From: Enterococcus asini ATCC 700915
GTDB taxonomy: Bacteria > Bacillota > Bacilli > Lactobacillales > Enterococcaceae
DNA: 64,000 nucleotides
Reading direction: 5' to 3'
Assembly: GCF_000407365.1 (NCBI RefSeq)
Contig: NZ_ASVU01000001.1
Coordinates: forward strand, 627,001-691,000
Shown: positions 42,348-50,607 of the stretch, one piece after another
Position numbering within the stretch: the stretch's first letter is position 1
How the letters are laid out: the number at the start of each line of letters is the position of its first letter
Notes under the pieces: model-generated
Told to the model about the DNA's origin: nothing
The model's database searches: none
The model's input: the letters and a program-made list of their open reading frames with translations, nothing else
Position numbers and translations under genes: made by a program

Positions 42348-42605
42348 TAAATTATGAACCCCTTCATAATCCCTACATTTATTAATTTTCATACCCTACC
42401 TAAACCCTCCATCAACCCTAAAAAAGAGGTTTTTCCAAAAAAATAGATGACAACAAAATGAGAACTTTTGTGAGAACTTTTTGAAAACTATGCCAATTTT
42501 GATGTGAATTCGGAAAAATCGCAATGGAAACCTCCATGAATTTTTCAAAGTGGCTACCTAAGCAAGAAATAGAAAAATTTTGTATTCAAATACAACCACT
42601 TAATG

Positions 42606-42677
42606 ATGGATAGAAATGAGAATGGATAATTATGAGTTTAGAGTTACTTATGGATAGTTATGAGAATGGATAATTTT
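42606..42677. repeat. Cluster B of ATGGATA repeats, upstream of the winged-helix gene
   Basis: Four direct copies: ATGGATAGAAATGAGA (42606), ATGGATAATTATGAG (42622), ATGGATAGTTATGAGA (42650) and ATGGATAATTTT (42666). Spacings of 16, 28 and 16 bp. The last copy ends 39 bp before the start codon of the next gene, so the repeats cover its promoter. They resemble iterons or a regulator's multiple binding sites. Confidence 0.75.
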
Positions 42678-42715
42678 AAAAAATAAAATTGATAACACAA
42701 TAGGAGGGAGTGAAT

Positions 42716-43630
42716 ATGAACACACTTTTTGTAAACAATCGGGCTATTGATTCTGAGGAATTGGTAGACATCATTACCCAATCAAACGGAATATATGAGA
42801 ACACCTTGATTAAGCTCTTGCAATGCAATCGCATCAGCTTAGAGGCACGATTAAAGACCTTAAAAAAGAATAAAATCATTTCTAAAGGAAAATTAAATAA
42901 ACATTTTTATTATGTTGATAAATATGACTTGAAACATATGAAGGATTTAGACTTGCAGTCAATGGTCGTTCAATATTTGGTTTCAATTGGCTTGTATACC
43001 AATAAAATTCAAGTAATTGATTCCCTAGATAAAAATAAACAGCTCTATCTTTCAGTATTTGCTTCAGGTAAATATAACTATAAAAATGATAAATCTATAA
43101 AAAAACTTGCAAATAACCGGTTCAATCAATTATCTTCTGAAGAAGATAGAAAGTATTTTAGTCAATTTATCATCAACGAATTGACTAAATTCCCAATTAG
43201 AGTAGCTTCTTTTTCAGATATGCTAGAAAAACGCTACTATACAACTTCTATAGATACTGTAGATATATTAGCTATTCCTAATAAAGAGTATATCCCTGCC
43301 ATACAATCCAACTTAGCAGATGTCTCATTTAGAAACTTGGAAAATAATACCACACTTATTCGGGATGATATTTTGATTTATCTGAATGATTCTAATACCC
43401 TTGGTTATTTTGTGAAAGAAAATAATCAATATACATTACGAGCAATTTATTCTGTAGTTGACTTCTTCTATTATTTAACCTTGCACAAAAACTCTAAGGA
43501 TACCATTTATCTTTCTAATGACAAAGCAGATTATGATAATGCAGATGTCTTGTATTTTCAGAGTTATTTGAATAAGGAAAAGTATAATACTATTCAATTA
43601 AAACGAGTCAAGCAAAAAGCACAATCTTAA
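42716..43630 (+). CDS. Unknown protein with N-terminal winged-helix-like region
   Basis: 304 residues, no recognised family. Residues 10-55 (EELVDIITQSNGIYENTLIKLLQ; ISLEARLKTLKKNKIISKGK) look like a winged helix with a wing-type turn (KLNKHFYYVDKYD). The rest is mixed alpha/beta, rich in Asn, Lys and Tyr, without membrane segments; a middle domain (VVQYLVSIGLYTNKIQVIDSLDKNKQLYLSVFASGKYNYKNDKSIKKLANNRF) could be a nuclease or replication-relaxation-like fold, but no catalytic motif is evident. The ATG at 42716 follows GGAGGG by 8 bp. It lies behind eight GGATA repeats and may bind them. Confidence 0.75.
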   Translation: MNTLFVNNRAIDSEELVDIITQSNGIYENTLIKLLQCNRISLEARLKTLKKNKIISKGKLNKHFYYVDKYDLKHMKDLDLQSMVVQYLVSIGLYTNKIQVIDSLDKNKQLYLSVFASGKYNYKNDKSIKKLANNRFNQLSSEEDRKYFSQFIINELTKFPIRVASFSDMLEKRYYTTSIDTVDILAIPNKEYIPAIQSNLADVSFRNLENNTTLIRDDILIYLNDSNTLGYFVKENNQYTLRAIYSVVDFFYYLTLHKNSKDTIYLSNDKADYDNADVLYFQSYLNKEKYNTIQLKRVKQKAQS

Positions 43631-43644
43631 ATGATTGTGCTTTT
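43615..43644. terminator. Bidirectional terminator between convergent genes
   Basis: AAAAGCACAATC and GATTGTGCTTTT form a 12-bp stem with a 6-base loop, serving the winged-helix gene and the recombinase gene. Confidence 0.9.
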
Positions 43645-43646
43645 AC

Positions 43647-44222
43647 TTACTTAAACGGGTCAAAATCTTCAAGTTTAGCTTTTATATCTTCTTCTTCAAT
43701 TCCTGCGTATCGCAAAGTTACTGCTTGGCTACTATGATTTAAAATCTTCATCAGGGTAACAATATCACCCTTATTCTGTTTTAGAAAGAAATAAGAGAAT
43801 GTTTTTCTAAGTGTATGTGTGCCAATATAATCTAACCCTAGATTATCTGCAACTTTCTGTAGGATTTTATAATACTGATGACTGGCTAACTGTCTACTAC
43901 TATCTGTTGGACTTGGAAATAGCCACTCAGATTCCGCACTATGTTCTGTATTTAAATAATCAATAATGTTTGATGTTAATGATTTCAGATGAAGAGTTCT
44001 TTTTTTACCAGTCTTTATTTCAACAATTTCTGTCTGTATCTTATTTTTCACATCAGATACTTTTAAGTTCAATATATCTGAAATCCGTAATCCTGTTTTT
44101 ATACCAATTGCCATAACCAGATAATCTCTTTTTCCATGTTTTCCCTTTTTTAGTTCTTTACCAAATTGATTCAATAATTCTTTGTCTTTAATTGGTTTGA
44201 CATTAATCATTTTTTGTCCCAT
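43647..44222 (-). CDS. Single-domain tyrosine recombinase
   Basis: 191 residues consisting almost only of the catalytic domain. The active-site set is complete: Arg46 (TGLRISD), His136 and Arg139 (HTLRKT), His163 (LNHSS) and Tyr172 (RYAG). The usual N-terminal core-binding domain is missing, so it clasps DNA differently from XerC/D or needs a partner. Such short recombinases occur on Firmicute plasmids and islands. GGGAGG precedes the ATG. Its upstream region carries paired ATGGATA inverted repeats and is shared with the integrase gene on the other strand. Confidence 0.85.
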   Translation of the reverse strand: MGQKMINVKPIKDKELLNQFGKELKKGKHGKRDYLVMAIGIKTGLRISDILNLKVSDVKNKIQTEIVEIKTGKKRTLHLKSLTSNIIDYLNTEHSAESEWLFPSPTDSSRQLASHQYYKILQKVADNLGLDYIGTHTLRKTFSYFFLKQNKGDIVTLMKILNHSSQAVTLRYAGIEEEDIKAKLEDFDPFK

Positions 44223-44249
44223 GTATTACCTCCCTAACATGTATTATTT

Positions 44250-44360
44250 ATGGATACTTTTCTATTGAATTAGACTATAAGTATCCATCTCCCTATAAAT
44301 CAAAAATAAAACATTGATACAATAGGATTCATGATGGATACTAATGTAAAAAGTATCCAT
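44250..44360. repeat. Cluster C: two inverted pairs of ATGGATACTT between the recombinase genes
   Basis: Pair 1: ATGGATACTT (44250) and AAGTATCCAT (ending 44288). Pair 2: ATGGATACT (44334) and AGTATCCAT (44352-44360). The same heptamer as in clusters A and B, here as palindromic pairs in the divergent promoter region of the single-domain recombinase and the integrase. Confidence 0.78.
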
Positions 44361-44477
44361 TTCAAGGACCTTTATAGCATCATTAATAAAGGAGGGCAAA
44401 TTTGTAGAGCATTCTAGATATCCTTCCTGAAACGAGGTATAATCGCTGCACACTTCTGAAGAATTGGAGCGATTATA

Positions 44478-45641
44478 TTGGCTAGAGTAGACAAATATAT
44501 CAAGAAAAATGGAGAAACTGCTTATAAATTCAGAATTTTCCTTGGCTTAGATTATAATGGAAAACAAAAGTATATTAAAAAGTCTGGATTTTCAACAAAA
44601 AAACAAGCATTAGAAAAATTAGCAGAAATCGAAGGGAAAATAGAATCTGAACAAAAATACATTCAAATCTCATTTCAAGATATGTATAACGAATGGATAA
44701 TCGATTACAAAGATTCCGTCCGATTGGTTACATACAACAGAACAATTGATTTGTTTAGATTAAAAATATTGCCCGTTTTTGGTAAAAAATATGTTGATGA
44801 GATAACTACAGAATTTTGTCAGCAAATACTAAATAAGTGGGCGAAAGAATATCATAAATACAAAGCTTTAAAGGGATACACCCAGCAAATTCTTGATTTA
44901 GCCCTAAAAAAAGATTTAATTCAAAAAAATCCTATGCGATTATGCACAATGCCAAAGATAAATAAATCTCGAATGAATATTGCTAATACTGTCGAATTGA
45001 CAAGTAGTAATACCGAAAATTACTATGATAAGAATGAATTGAATAATTTTTTAGATGTATTGGAGCAGAACTATGATTATATGTGGTTTACAGCTTTTCG
45101 ATTATTGGCTTTTACGGGAATGAGGAAAGGCGAACTGATGGCTTTAAGATGGTCTGATATACGAGCTGACAGTATTATCGTAAATAAATCAATGACGATG
45201 ATTAAACGCATTGCTTACGTATCAGACACTAAAAATGAAAATAGCAATAGAGTAATAAGCATCGACCCTTCCACTTATAATATTTTAATGACTTGGAAAG
45301 AAAAACAACAGTCACGCTATATTAATGTTAGGGACAATCATTTAGTATTTACAAGAGATATCCCACTGAAGAATGAAAAAGACCAACCTTTTGACCCAGA
45401 TTACCTTAATAGATGTATGAAAACTGTTGTTAAAGAAAATAAAGAAATAAGAGAAATTACAATTCATGGGTTTCGGCATACTCATTGTTCATTGTTATTC
45501 GAGGCAGGAGCAACATTGAAAGAAGTCCAAGACAGATTAGGACATGCTAATAGTGATATAACCTTAAAAATCTACACTCATGTTACAACTCATGCAAAAC
45601 GAGAAACAGCAAATAAACTTGCTTTATATTTAGATAACTAA
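44478..45641 (+). CDS. Tyrosine integrase with Arm-binding domain
   Basis: 387 residues in the Tn916/phage integrase layout: Arm-type N-terminal domain (residues 1-60, KNGETAYKFRIFLGLDYNGKQKYIKKSGFSTKKQA), SAM-like core-binding domain (65-165) and a catalytic domain with Arg216 (TGMRKGE), His330-xx-Arg333 (HGFRHTH), His356 (LGHANSD) and Tyr366 (YTH). The start is a TTG at 44478, 8 bp after GGAG. It would integrate and excise the island. Its 3' end faces rpsI across 360 bp, the arrangement expected if the rpsI 3' end is the attachment site. Confidence 0.93.
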   Translation: MARVDKYIKKNGETAYKFRIFLGLDYNGKQKYIKKSGFSTKKQALEKLAEIEGKIESEQKYIQISFQDMYNEWIIDYKDSVRLVTYNRTIDLFRLKILPVFGKKYVDEITTEFCQQILNKWAKEYHKYKALKGYTQQILDLALKKDLIQKNPMRLCTMPKINKSRMNIANTVELTSSNTENYYDKNELNNFLDVLEQNYDYMWFTAFRLLAFTGMRKGELMALRWSDIRADSIIVNKSMTMIKRIAYVSDTKNENSNRVISIDPSTYNILMTWKEKQQSRYINVRDNHLVFTRDIPLKNEKDQPFDPDYLNRCMKTVVKENKEIREITIHGFRHTHCSLLFEAGATLKEVQDRLGHANSDITLKIYTHVTTHAKRETANKLALYLDN

Positions 45642-45673
45642 GAAGCTAGTTCATACGAATTAGTTTCTTTTTT
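45642..45673 (+). terminator. Terminator of the integrase gene
   Basis: GAAGCTAGTTC and GAATTAGTTTC pair with two G-T wobbles over a 4-base loop, followed by six T. The stretch 45674-45908 is AT-rich and shows no gene, repeat or clear attachment site. Confidence 0.75.
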
Positions 45674-45908
45674 AGTTCAACAAAAATAAATTCTCCGTTC
45701 ACCTATTAAAGACTTACTATACATGCTAAATCAACGTAAGACACATAAAATACCATGTTTTACGTCCCAAAACCAAAATCCATTATTGTATAACAAATTT
45801 ATGCAGACACATTACCTAACACTACTATAAAAATAGTAAATATTAGAATTAAATAAAATTTAAAAATAACATATTTTTCCAAGTATGGAAAACAGTTTAC
45901 ATAGAAAA

Positions 45909-45927
45909 GGGTCTGTAAAATAGACCC
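45909..45927. other. Short hairpin at the island end
   Basis: GGGTCT and AGACCC form a 6-bp stem with a 7-base loop; minus-strand transcription would leave TTTTC after it. It could be a backup terminator for rpsI or mark the edge of the island. Confidence 0.4.
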
Positions 45928-45947
45928 AATTTTCAAGGAATTTAGCT

Positions 45948-45978
45948 AAAAAAAGACACCATCCAAACGGATGATGCC
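45948..45978 (-). terminator. Terminator of the rplM-rpsI operon
   Basis: GGCATCATCC and GGATGGTGTC (minus strand) form a 10-bp stem with one mismatched and wobble pair over a 4-base loop, followed by seven T. Confidence 0.9.
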
Positions 45979-46002
45979 TTGAAATCCTTGATGTAATAAG
46001 GA

Positions 46003-46395
46003 TTAACGTTTTGAAAATTGACTTGCTTTTCTTGCCTTTTTTAACCCTGGTTTTTTACGTTCAACCATGCGGGCATCACGAGTAAGTAAGCCAGCGCGTT
46101 TCAAAGCCAAACGGAAATCAGGATCTACTTGTAACAAAGCGCGAGCGATACCGTGACGGATCGCACCGGCTTGTCCAGCGTAGCCACCACCGTTAACATT
46201 TACGTTTACGTCATAAGCACCTTTGGTTTCAGTAACGCCAAATGGTTGGTTGATGACTTCACGCAAGTCAGCGTGGGGAATGTATTCTTCAACAGATTTG
46301 TTGTTTACAGTAATTTTACCAGTACCTGGTACCAAACGTACCCGGGCAACTGCATTTTTACGACGGCCAGTGCCGATATATTGAGCTTGTGCCAA
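46003..46395 (-). CDS. rpsI: 30S ribosomal protein S9
   Basis: 130 residues, full length. [28 protein letters not shown] at the start, [19 protein letters not shown] in the middle and the basic C-terminal tail [23 protein letters not shown], which reaches the P-site tRNA. GGAGG precedes the ATG and rplM ends 15 bp upstream. The 3' end is complete, so any island insertion there must have kept or restored the coding sequence. Confidence 0.98.
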   Translation of the reverse strand: MAQAQYIGTGRRKNAVARVRLVPGTGKITVNNKSVEEYIPHADLREVINQPFGVTETKGAYDVNVNVNGGGYAGQAGAIRHGIARALLQVDPDFRLALKRAGLLTRDARMVERKKPGLKKARKASQFSKR

Positions 46396-46410
46396 TGAAA
46401 TTCCCTCCTA

Positions 46411-46854
46411 TTAAATTAAGTTTGTGATATCCAAAACTTCTGGTTTTTGAGCTGCATGTGGATGTTCAGCGCCTGCATAGACGTGAAGTTTCATGCCTTG
46501 AGCACGGCCTAAAGTGTTTTTAGGAAGCATGCCTTTAACAGAGTTTTCGATCAGACGACGAGAATTTTTAGCACGCAATTCGCCAGCAGAGATTTGTTTC
46601 AATCCGCCAGGGAAGTTAGAGTGACGGTAGTAAATTTTGTCACTTGCTTTATTACCAGTTAATTTTACATGGTCTGCATTGATTACGATGACATTGTCAC
46701 CAGTATCCACATGAGGGGTGAATGTTGGTTTGTTTTTACCGCGCAATACAGATGCTACGACTGCAGAAAGACGACCCATAGGAACATCAGTTGCATCTAC
46801 GACATACCATTTACGTTCTACTTCGCCAGATTTGGCCATATATGTTGTACGCAA
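46411..46854 (-). CDS. rplM: 50S ribosomal protein L13, TTG start
   Basis: 147 residues. The frame is open further upstream, but the correct start is a TTG at 46854 (read as Met: [21 protein letters not shown]), preceded by GGAGG with 8 bp spacing; this gives the usual L13 length. Family signatures are [34 protein letters not shown] and the conserved [29 protein letters not shown]. First gene of the rplM-rpsI operon. Confidence 0.96.
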   Translation of the reverse strand: MRTTYMAKSGEVERKWYVVDATDVPMGRLSAVVASVLRGKNKPTFTPHVDTGDNVIVINADHVKLTGNKASDKIYYRHSNFPGGLKQISAGELRAKNSRRLIENSVKGMLPKNTLGRAQGMKLHVYAGAEHPHAAQKPEVLDITNLI

Positions 46855-46934
46855 GATTTTTTCCTCCAATTTCAATTTCGAATGTTTGACATACACTTGA
46901 GTTTCCGGGGCTCTTCGTGGGGCAAACAATACCA
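46855..46934 (-). ncRNA. Probable ribosomal protein L13 leader
   Basis: The 80-nt 5' UTR between the promoter and the TTG start contains GC-rich segments (GCCCCACGAAGAGCCCCGG) embedded in AT-rich sequence. This fits the structured L13 leader known from Firmicutes, where excess L13 represses its own operon. The fold was not computed. Confidence 0.6.
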
Positions 46935-46940
46935 TTTAAT

Positions 46941-46969
46941 ATAATACCTTGCTTGTGAAGCAAAGTCAA
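46941..46969 (-). promoter_or_regulatory. rplM-rpsI promoter
   Basis: Minus-strand -35 TTGACT (46964-46969), 17-bp spacer and -10 TATTAT (46941-46946), a near-consensus sigma-A promoter. Confidence 0.85.
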
Positions 46970-47130
46970 CGAAATTCTTCTGCTTTTCCTTGAATCCAAT
47001 GCTTTTTCTTACAATAGTAACTGCTCTTTTTCGTTGATCTCCTCATTATGCAAAAAGCAGTCCATTCCGAGGATTGATGCATGAATTTCGCTCTTTTTAC
47101 AAATTTTATGTATATTTATTTATTTTTCTC

Positions 47131-47159
47131 TTGCGAAATGCATGAATATTTGGTAAGAT
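47131..47159 (+). promoter_or_regulatory. argG promoter with possible ArgR half-sites
   Basis: -35 TTGCGA (47131-47136), 17-bp spacer, -10 TAAGAT (47154-47159). The spacer holds GCATGAATATTT, and GCATGAATTT recurs about 60 bp upstream near 47078; TGAATA is the ArgR half-site. TATGTATATTTATTTATTT (about 47107-47125) is also ARG-box-like. Repression by arginine is plausible but not proven. The remainder of the gap to 46970 shows no gene. Confidence 0.6.
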
Positions 47160-47203
47160 GAGCTCAGTTAATCATAAACGAGCGAAAGCGATGGTGTATA
47201 AAT

Positions 47204-48418
47204 ATGAAAGAAAAAGTAGTTTTAGCATATTCCGGCGGCTTAGATACTTCCGTTGCCATTAAATGGTTAGTAGATGAAGGCTATGACGTAGTGGCTTGTT
47301 GTTTGGATATTGGTGAAGGTCGAGACATGCAGTTTATCAAAGACAAGGCGATTCAAGTAGGCGCCATCGAGTCCTACGCCTTGGACTGCAAGGAAGAATT
47401 TGCCAATGAATACGCCTTAATCGCTTTACAAGGCAATACGTTCTATGAACAGTCCTATCCTTTAGTCTCCGCCCTTTCTCGTCCATTAATCGCGAAAAAA
47501 TTAGTCGAAGTGGCCCATGCGGCTGGTGCAACCACGGTGGCCCACGGCTGTACTGGTAAAGGCAATGACCAAGTCCGGTTCGAAGTGGCGATTGCGGCAC
47601 TCGATCCTCATTTAAAAGTTATCGCGCCGGTTCGGGAATGGAAATGGTCCCGGGAAGAAGAAATCGCCTACGCTGCGGAAAAAGGGGTGCCAATTCCCGC
47701 TAACTTGGACAATCCCTACTCCATCGACCAAAATATTTGGGGTCGGGCTTGCGAATGTGGCATCTTGGAAGATCCTTGGGCGGCGCCGCCAAAAGGTGCT
47801 TATGCGATTACCGCCGAGTTGGAAGATACACCAGATGTGCCAGACATGGTGGAAATCACCTTTGACGCCGGTGTTCCCGTGGCATTGGACGGGGAAGCTA
47901 TGAGCTTCTATGAAATCATCGACGAGTTAAACATTTTGGCAGGGAAACACGGTATCGGTCGGATCGATCACGTGGAAAATCGTCTAGTGGGAATCAAGTC
48001 TCGGGAAGTTTACGAATGTCCTGGAGCGATGACTTTAATGAAAGCTCATAAAGAATTGGAAGATTTGACTTTCGTAACGGAATTAGCCCACTTTAAACCA
48101 ACGATTGAAAACCAATTGGCTGATGTGATTTACAATGCTTTGTGGTTCAATCCTTTAACCGATGCTTTGATCGCCTTTTTGAAAGAAACCCAAAAATACG
48201 TGAATGGTGTGGTTCGGGTGAAACTCTTTAAAGGCAATGCTATCGTGGAAGGTCGGAAGTCAGAAAACAGCCTTTACAATGAAAACTTGGCGACCTACAC
48301 TTCTGCGGATACCTTTGACCAAGATGCCGCAGTGGGCTTCATCAAATTATTCGGCTTGCCTTCCAAAGTTCATGCGGAAGTGCAAAGTAAAGTCCAAGAA
48401 CAAAACTTGGTCAAATAA
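47204..48418 (+). CDS. argG: Argininosuccinate synthase
   Basis: Joins citrulline and aspartate with ATP to argininosuccinate. 404 residues, normal length. [15 protein letters not shown] carries the PP-loop SGGxDTS near residues 10-16; [19 protein letters not shown] and [15 protein letters not shown] are further family signatures. It starts at the ATG at 47204 with a weak ribosome binding site (GATGG). argH follows 150 bp later, separated by hairpins, so the two steps to arginine are linked but may be expressed at different levels. Confidence 0.97.
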   Translation: MKEKVVLAYSGGLDTSVAIKWLVDEGYDVVACCLDIGEGRDMQFIKDKAIQVGAIESYALDCKEEFANEYALIALQGNTFYEQSYPLVSALSRPLIAKKLVEVAHAAGATTVAHGCTGKGNDQVRFEVAIAALDPHLKVIAPVREWKWSREEEIAYAAEKGVPIPANLDNPYSIDQNIWGRACECGILEDPWAAPPKGAYAITAELEDTPDVPDMVEITFDAGVPVALDGEAMSFYEIIDELNILAGKHGIGRIDHVENRLVGIKSREVYECPGAMTLMKAHKELEDLTFVTELAHFKPTIENQLADVIYNALWFNPLTDALIAFLKETQKYVNGVVRVKLFKGNAIVEGRKSENSLYNENLATYTSADTFDQDAAVGFIKLFGLPSKVHAEVQSKVQEQNLVK

Positions 48419-48437
48419 ATCAGATAGTTTCCTGATG

Positions 48438-48525
48438 GTGTGTACAGCGAGCCACACGTGAGGATCTTATAAATGAGGGCAGAGACAGTTTTTCTTCGCT
48501 GTCACTGCCCTTTTTTCGTTATACT
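48438..48525 (+). promoter_or_regulatory. Intercistronic terminator/attenuator and possible argH promoter
   Basis: A small hairpin (GGTGTG/CCACAC, about 48438-48458) is followed by a strong terminator: GGGCAGAGACAG (48477-48488) pairs with CTGTCACTGCCC (48499-48510) and TTTTTT follows. Immediately after comes TATACT (48520-48525), a good -10. So argG transcripts may stop here conditionally and argH may be served by its own promoter. No T-box or known riboswitch signature is visible. Confidence 0.65.
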
Positions 48526-48568
48526 AGAAGTAGAATCGACAGACATTTTTATAGATGGGGTGAAAAAG

Positions 48569-49948
48569 ATGGCAAAACTTTGGGGCGGCCGTTTTGATGG
48601 GAAAAATGAGGCTTGGATCGATGCTTTCGGGGCTTCGATTCCCTTTGATCAGAAGATGGCAAAACAAGATATCACAGGCAGTTTGGCTCATGTGAAAATG
48701 CTAGGGCATACGGGGATTATCACTCCGGATGAAGCGGCGGAAATCACTCGTGGCTTATTGATTTTACAAGACAAATTAGCGCAAGGGGCACTGACTTTCA
48801 CCATTGAAAACGAAGATATCCATATGAACTTGGAAACGTATCTTCACCAAGAAATCGGACCGGTGGCCGGCAAACTCCACACTGCCCGTAGTCGTAACGA
48901 TCAAGTGGCCACAGATATGCATTTGTACTTAAAGGACACCTTAGCAGCCGTGATAGAAAAAATCAGCACCTTGCGTCAAGTCTTGGTGGATAAAGCCGAA
49001 GAAAATATCTACACGGTGATGCCTGGCTATACCCACTTGCAACACGCGCAGCCGATTAGCTTTGGTCATCACCTCATGGCTTACTATCAGATGTTCACAC
49101 GGGACCAGACCCGCTTTGAAGAAAATCTCATTCGTACCGACGTCTCCCCTTTAGGAGCAGCGGCCTTGGCAGGGACGACTTTTCCGATTGACCGGGAATA
49201 CACTGCCAAAGAACTGGGCTTTGCGCAAGTTTACAGCAATAGCTTAGACGCGGTGAGCGATCGCGACTTTATCTTGGAGTTTTTAAGCAATGCCTCGCTT
49301 TTAATGATGCACCTTTCCCGTTTTTGTGAAGAACTGATTCTCTGGTGCAGCCATGAGTTTCAATTTGTGGAACTGACCGACACCTTTTCCACCGGCAGCT
49401 CCATTATGCCCCAGAAAAAAAATCCGGATATGGCGGAATTGATTCGGGGGAAAACCGGCCGGGTCTATGGCAATCTCTTTGGTCTTTTGACCGTAATGAA
49501 AGGTCTACCTTTGGCCTACAATAAAGACTTTCAAGAGGATAAGGAAGGCATGTTTGACACGGCGGAAACGATTTTGACCAGTCTGGAAATCATGTCCGGC
49601 ATGATTCATACCATGACCGTCCACACCGAGCAGATGAAAGAAGCCACGGAAAAGGATTTCTCCAACGCTACGGAACTGGCAGATTACTTGGCTTCTAAAG
49701 GAGTCCCTTTCCGAGAAGCTCACGAAATCGTCGGCAAGCTAGTCATCGACGGTATCCAAAAAGGCCGCTACTTGCAAGACATCCCCTTGGAGGAATACCA
49801 GGCCATCACGCCGTTAATCGCAGAGGATATTTATGAAAAACTCGATTCCGTGAACGCTGTGAAAAACCGGCACTCACTAGGAGGCACCGGCTTTGACCAA
49901 GTGGCTTGGCAGATTCAAAAAGCCAAGGAGCAATTAACAGAAGAATAA
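48569..49948 (+). CDS. argH: Argininosuccinate lyase
   Basis: Splits argininosuccinate to arginine and fumarate. 459 residues starting [16 protein letters not shown], the usual ASL start; GGGGTG lies 5 bp before this ATG. The in-frame ATG at 48473 precedes the terminator hairpin and is not used. Signatures: [33 protein letters not shown] and the fumarase-superfamily loop [12 protein letters not shown] with the catalytic Ser. Confidence 0.97.
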   Translation: MAKLWGGRFDGKNEAWIDAFGASIPFDQKMAKQDITGSLAHVKMLGHTGIITPDEAAEITRGLLILQDKLAQGALTFTIENEDIHMNLETYLHQEIGPVAGKLHTARSRNDQVATDMHLYLKDTLAAVIEKISTLRQVLVDKAEENIYTVMPGYTHLQHAQPISFGHHLMAYYQMFTRDQTRFEENLIRTDVSPLGAAALAGTTFPIDREYTAKELGFAQVYSNSLDAVSDRDFILEFLSNASLLMMHLSRFCEELILWCSHEFQFVELTDTFSTGSSIMPQKKNPDMAELIRGKTGRVYGNLFGLLTVMKGLPLAYNKDFQEDKEGMFDTAETILTSLEIMSGMIHTMTVHTEQMKEATEKDFSNATELADYLASKGVPFREAHEIVGKLVIDGIQKGRYLQDIPLEEYQAITPLIAEDIYEKLDSVNAVKNRHSLGGTGFDQVAWQIQKAKEQLTEE

Positions 49949-49950
49949 CT

Positions 49951-49992
49951 AAAAAAAAAGCCCTGTCCGGCAGTTGCCAGACAGGGCTTTTA
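49951..49992. terminator. Bidirectional terminator between argH and dps
   Basis: AGCCCTGTC and GACAGGGCT with an inner GGCA/TGCC pair, flanked by A9 on one side and TTTTA on the other; convergent genes share it. Confidence 0.9.
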
Positions 49993-49998
49993 AAGCTT

Positions 49999-50466
49999 TT
50001 ATTGGTCGATTTCTGGTGCTTTGCCAAGGTGTGCTTGAAGCATCCAGATGCGTTTTTCAGTTGCACCTTTGAATTCGATGAACATGTCTTCTGTGACATT
50101 GTCCCCTTCATCACCGGCAGCGTCGATTCCGCTTTGGTACAATTCAGTCAAATAGCGATAGCCATCTACCAAGATTGCCAAGCGTTCTTCCATCCCACGA
50201 TCCCAACGACCTACTTCGTCTTTGATTTTGGTGTTTTCAGCCATTTCCTTCAAAGTAGAATAAGGAGAGCCGTCCAATGTAATCAAGCGTTCTGAAATTT
50301 CGTCCAGTTGGTCATTGATATCATCCATGAAGGTATCCATCATTGGATGTAAAGTCAAGAAGCCTGGTCCTCTCATGTACCAGTGTGTTTGGTGAATCAC
50401 CATTGACATTTGGCTTAAATCCGCAACTGCTTGATTCAAAATTTCTTTGGTCTTTGCATATTTCAT
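49999..50466 (-). CDS. dps: Dps-family ferritin-like protein
   Basis: 155 residues. Twelve-subunit iron-storage protein that protects DNA by oxidising Fe2+ with H2O2. The inter-subunit ferroxidase residues are in HQTHWYMRGPGFLTLHPMMDTFMDDINDQLDEISER (two His, Asp and Glu in the usual spacing). No long basic N-terminal tail, so direct DNA binding is less likely and it resembles the Dpr type. GGAGG precedes the ATG. No clear PerR box was found upstream. Confidence 0.93.
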   Translation of the reverse strand: MKYAKTKEILNQAVADLSQMSMVIHQTHWYMRGPGFLTLHPMMDTFMDDINDQLDEISERLITLDGSPYSTLKEMAENTKIKDEVGRWDRGMEERLAILVDGYRYLTELYQSGIDAAGDEGDNVTEDMFIEFKGATEKRIWMLQAHLGKAPEIDQ

Positions 50467-50607
50467 TCCGATATTCCTCCTCTATTTGGTCTACACATTT
50501 ATGGTAGTACGAAACTAGGAAAAAGTACAATAATGTGCACTTCCTCACGAGAACTCCTCCCGGGCAGAAATTTTGTAACCCATTGACTCTGCTTCCTTCA
50601 TCTAGGT

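Noticed and set aside
42285-42677. CRISPR-like array made of the GGATA repeats
   Set aside because: The repeats are only 7-15 bp, spacing is irregular (14-28 bp within clusters), and there are no unique spacers or cas genes; iteron or operator sites fit better.
42170-46012. Attachment-site pair: TTAATCCTTA occurs at 42169 and at the end of rpsI
   Set aside because: Only 10 bp, part of a terminator stem at 42170, and the two copies are in inverted rather than direct orientation.
46855-46935. N-terminal extension of L13 (27 extra residues in frame)
   Set aside because: It has no ribosome binding site; GGAGG lies in front of the TTG at 46854, and the extension coincides with the leader RNA.
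48419-48568. T-box or arginine riboswitch upstream of argH
   Set aside because: No T-box antiterminator sequence or specifier loop could be identified; only two simple hairpins are visible.
50467-50607. PerR box upstream of dps
   Set aside because: No sequence close to TTATAATnATTATAA was found in this gap.
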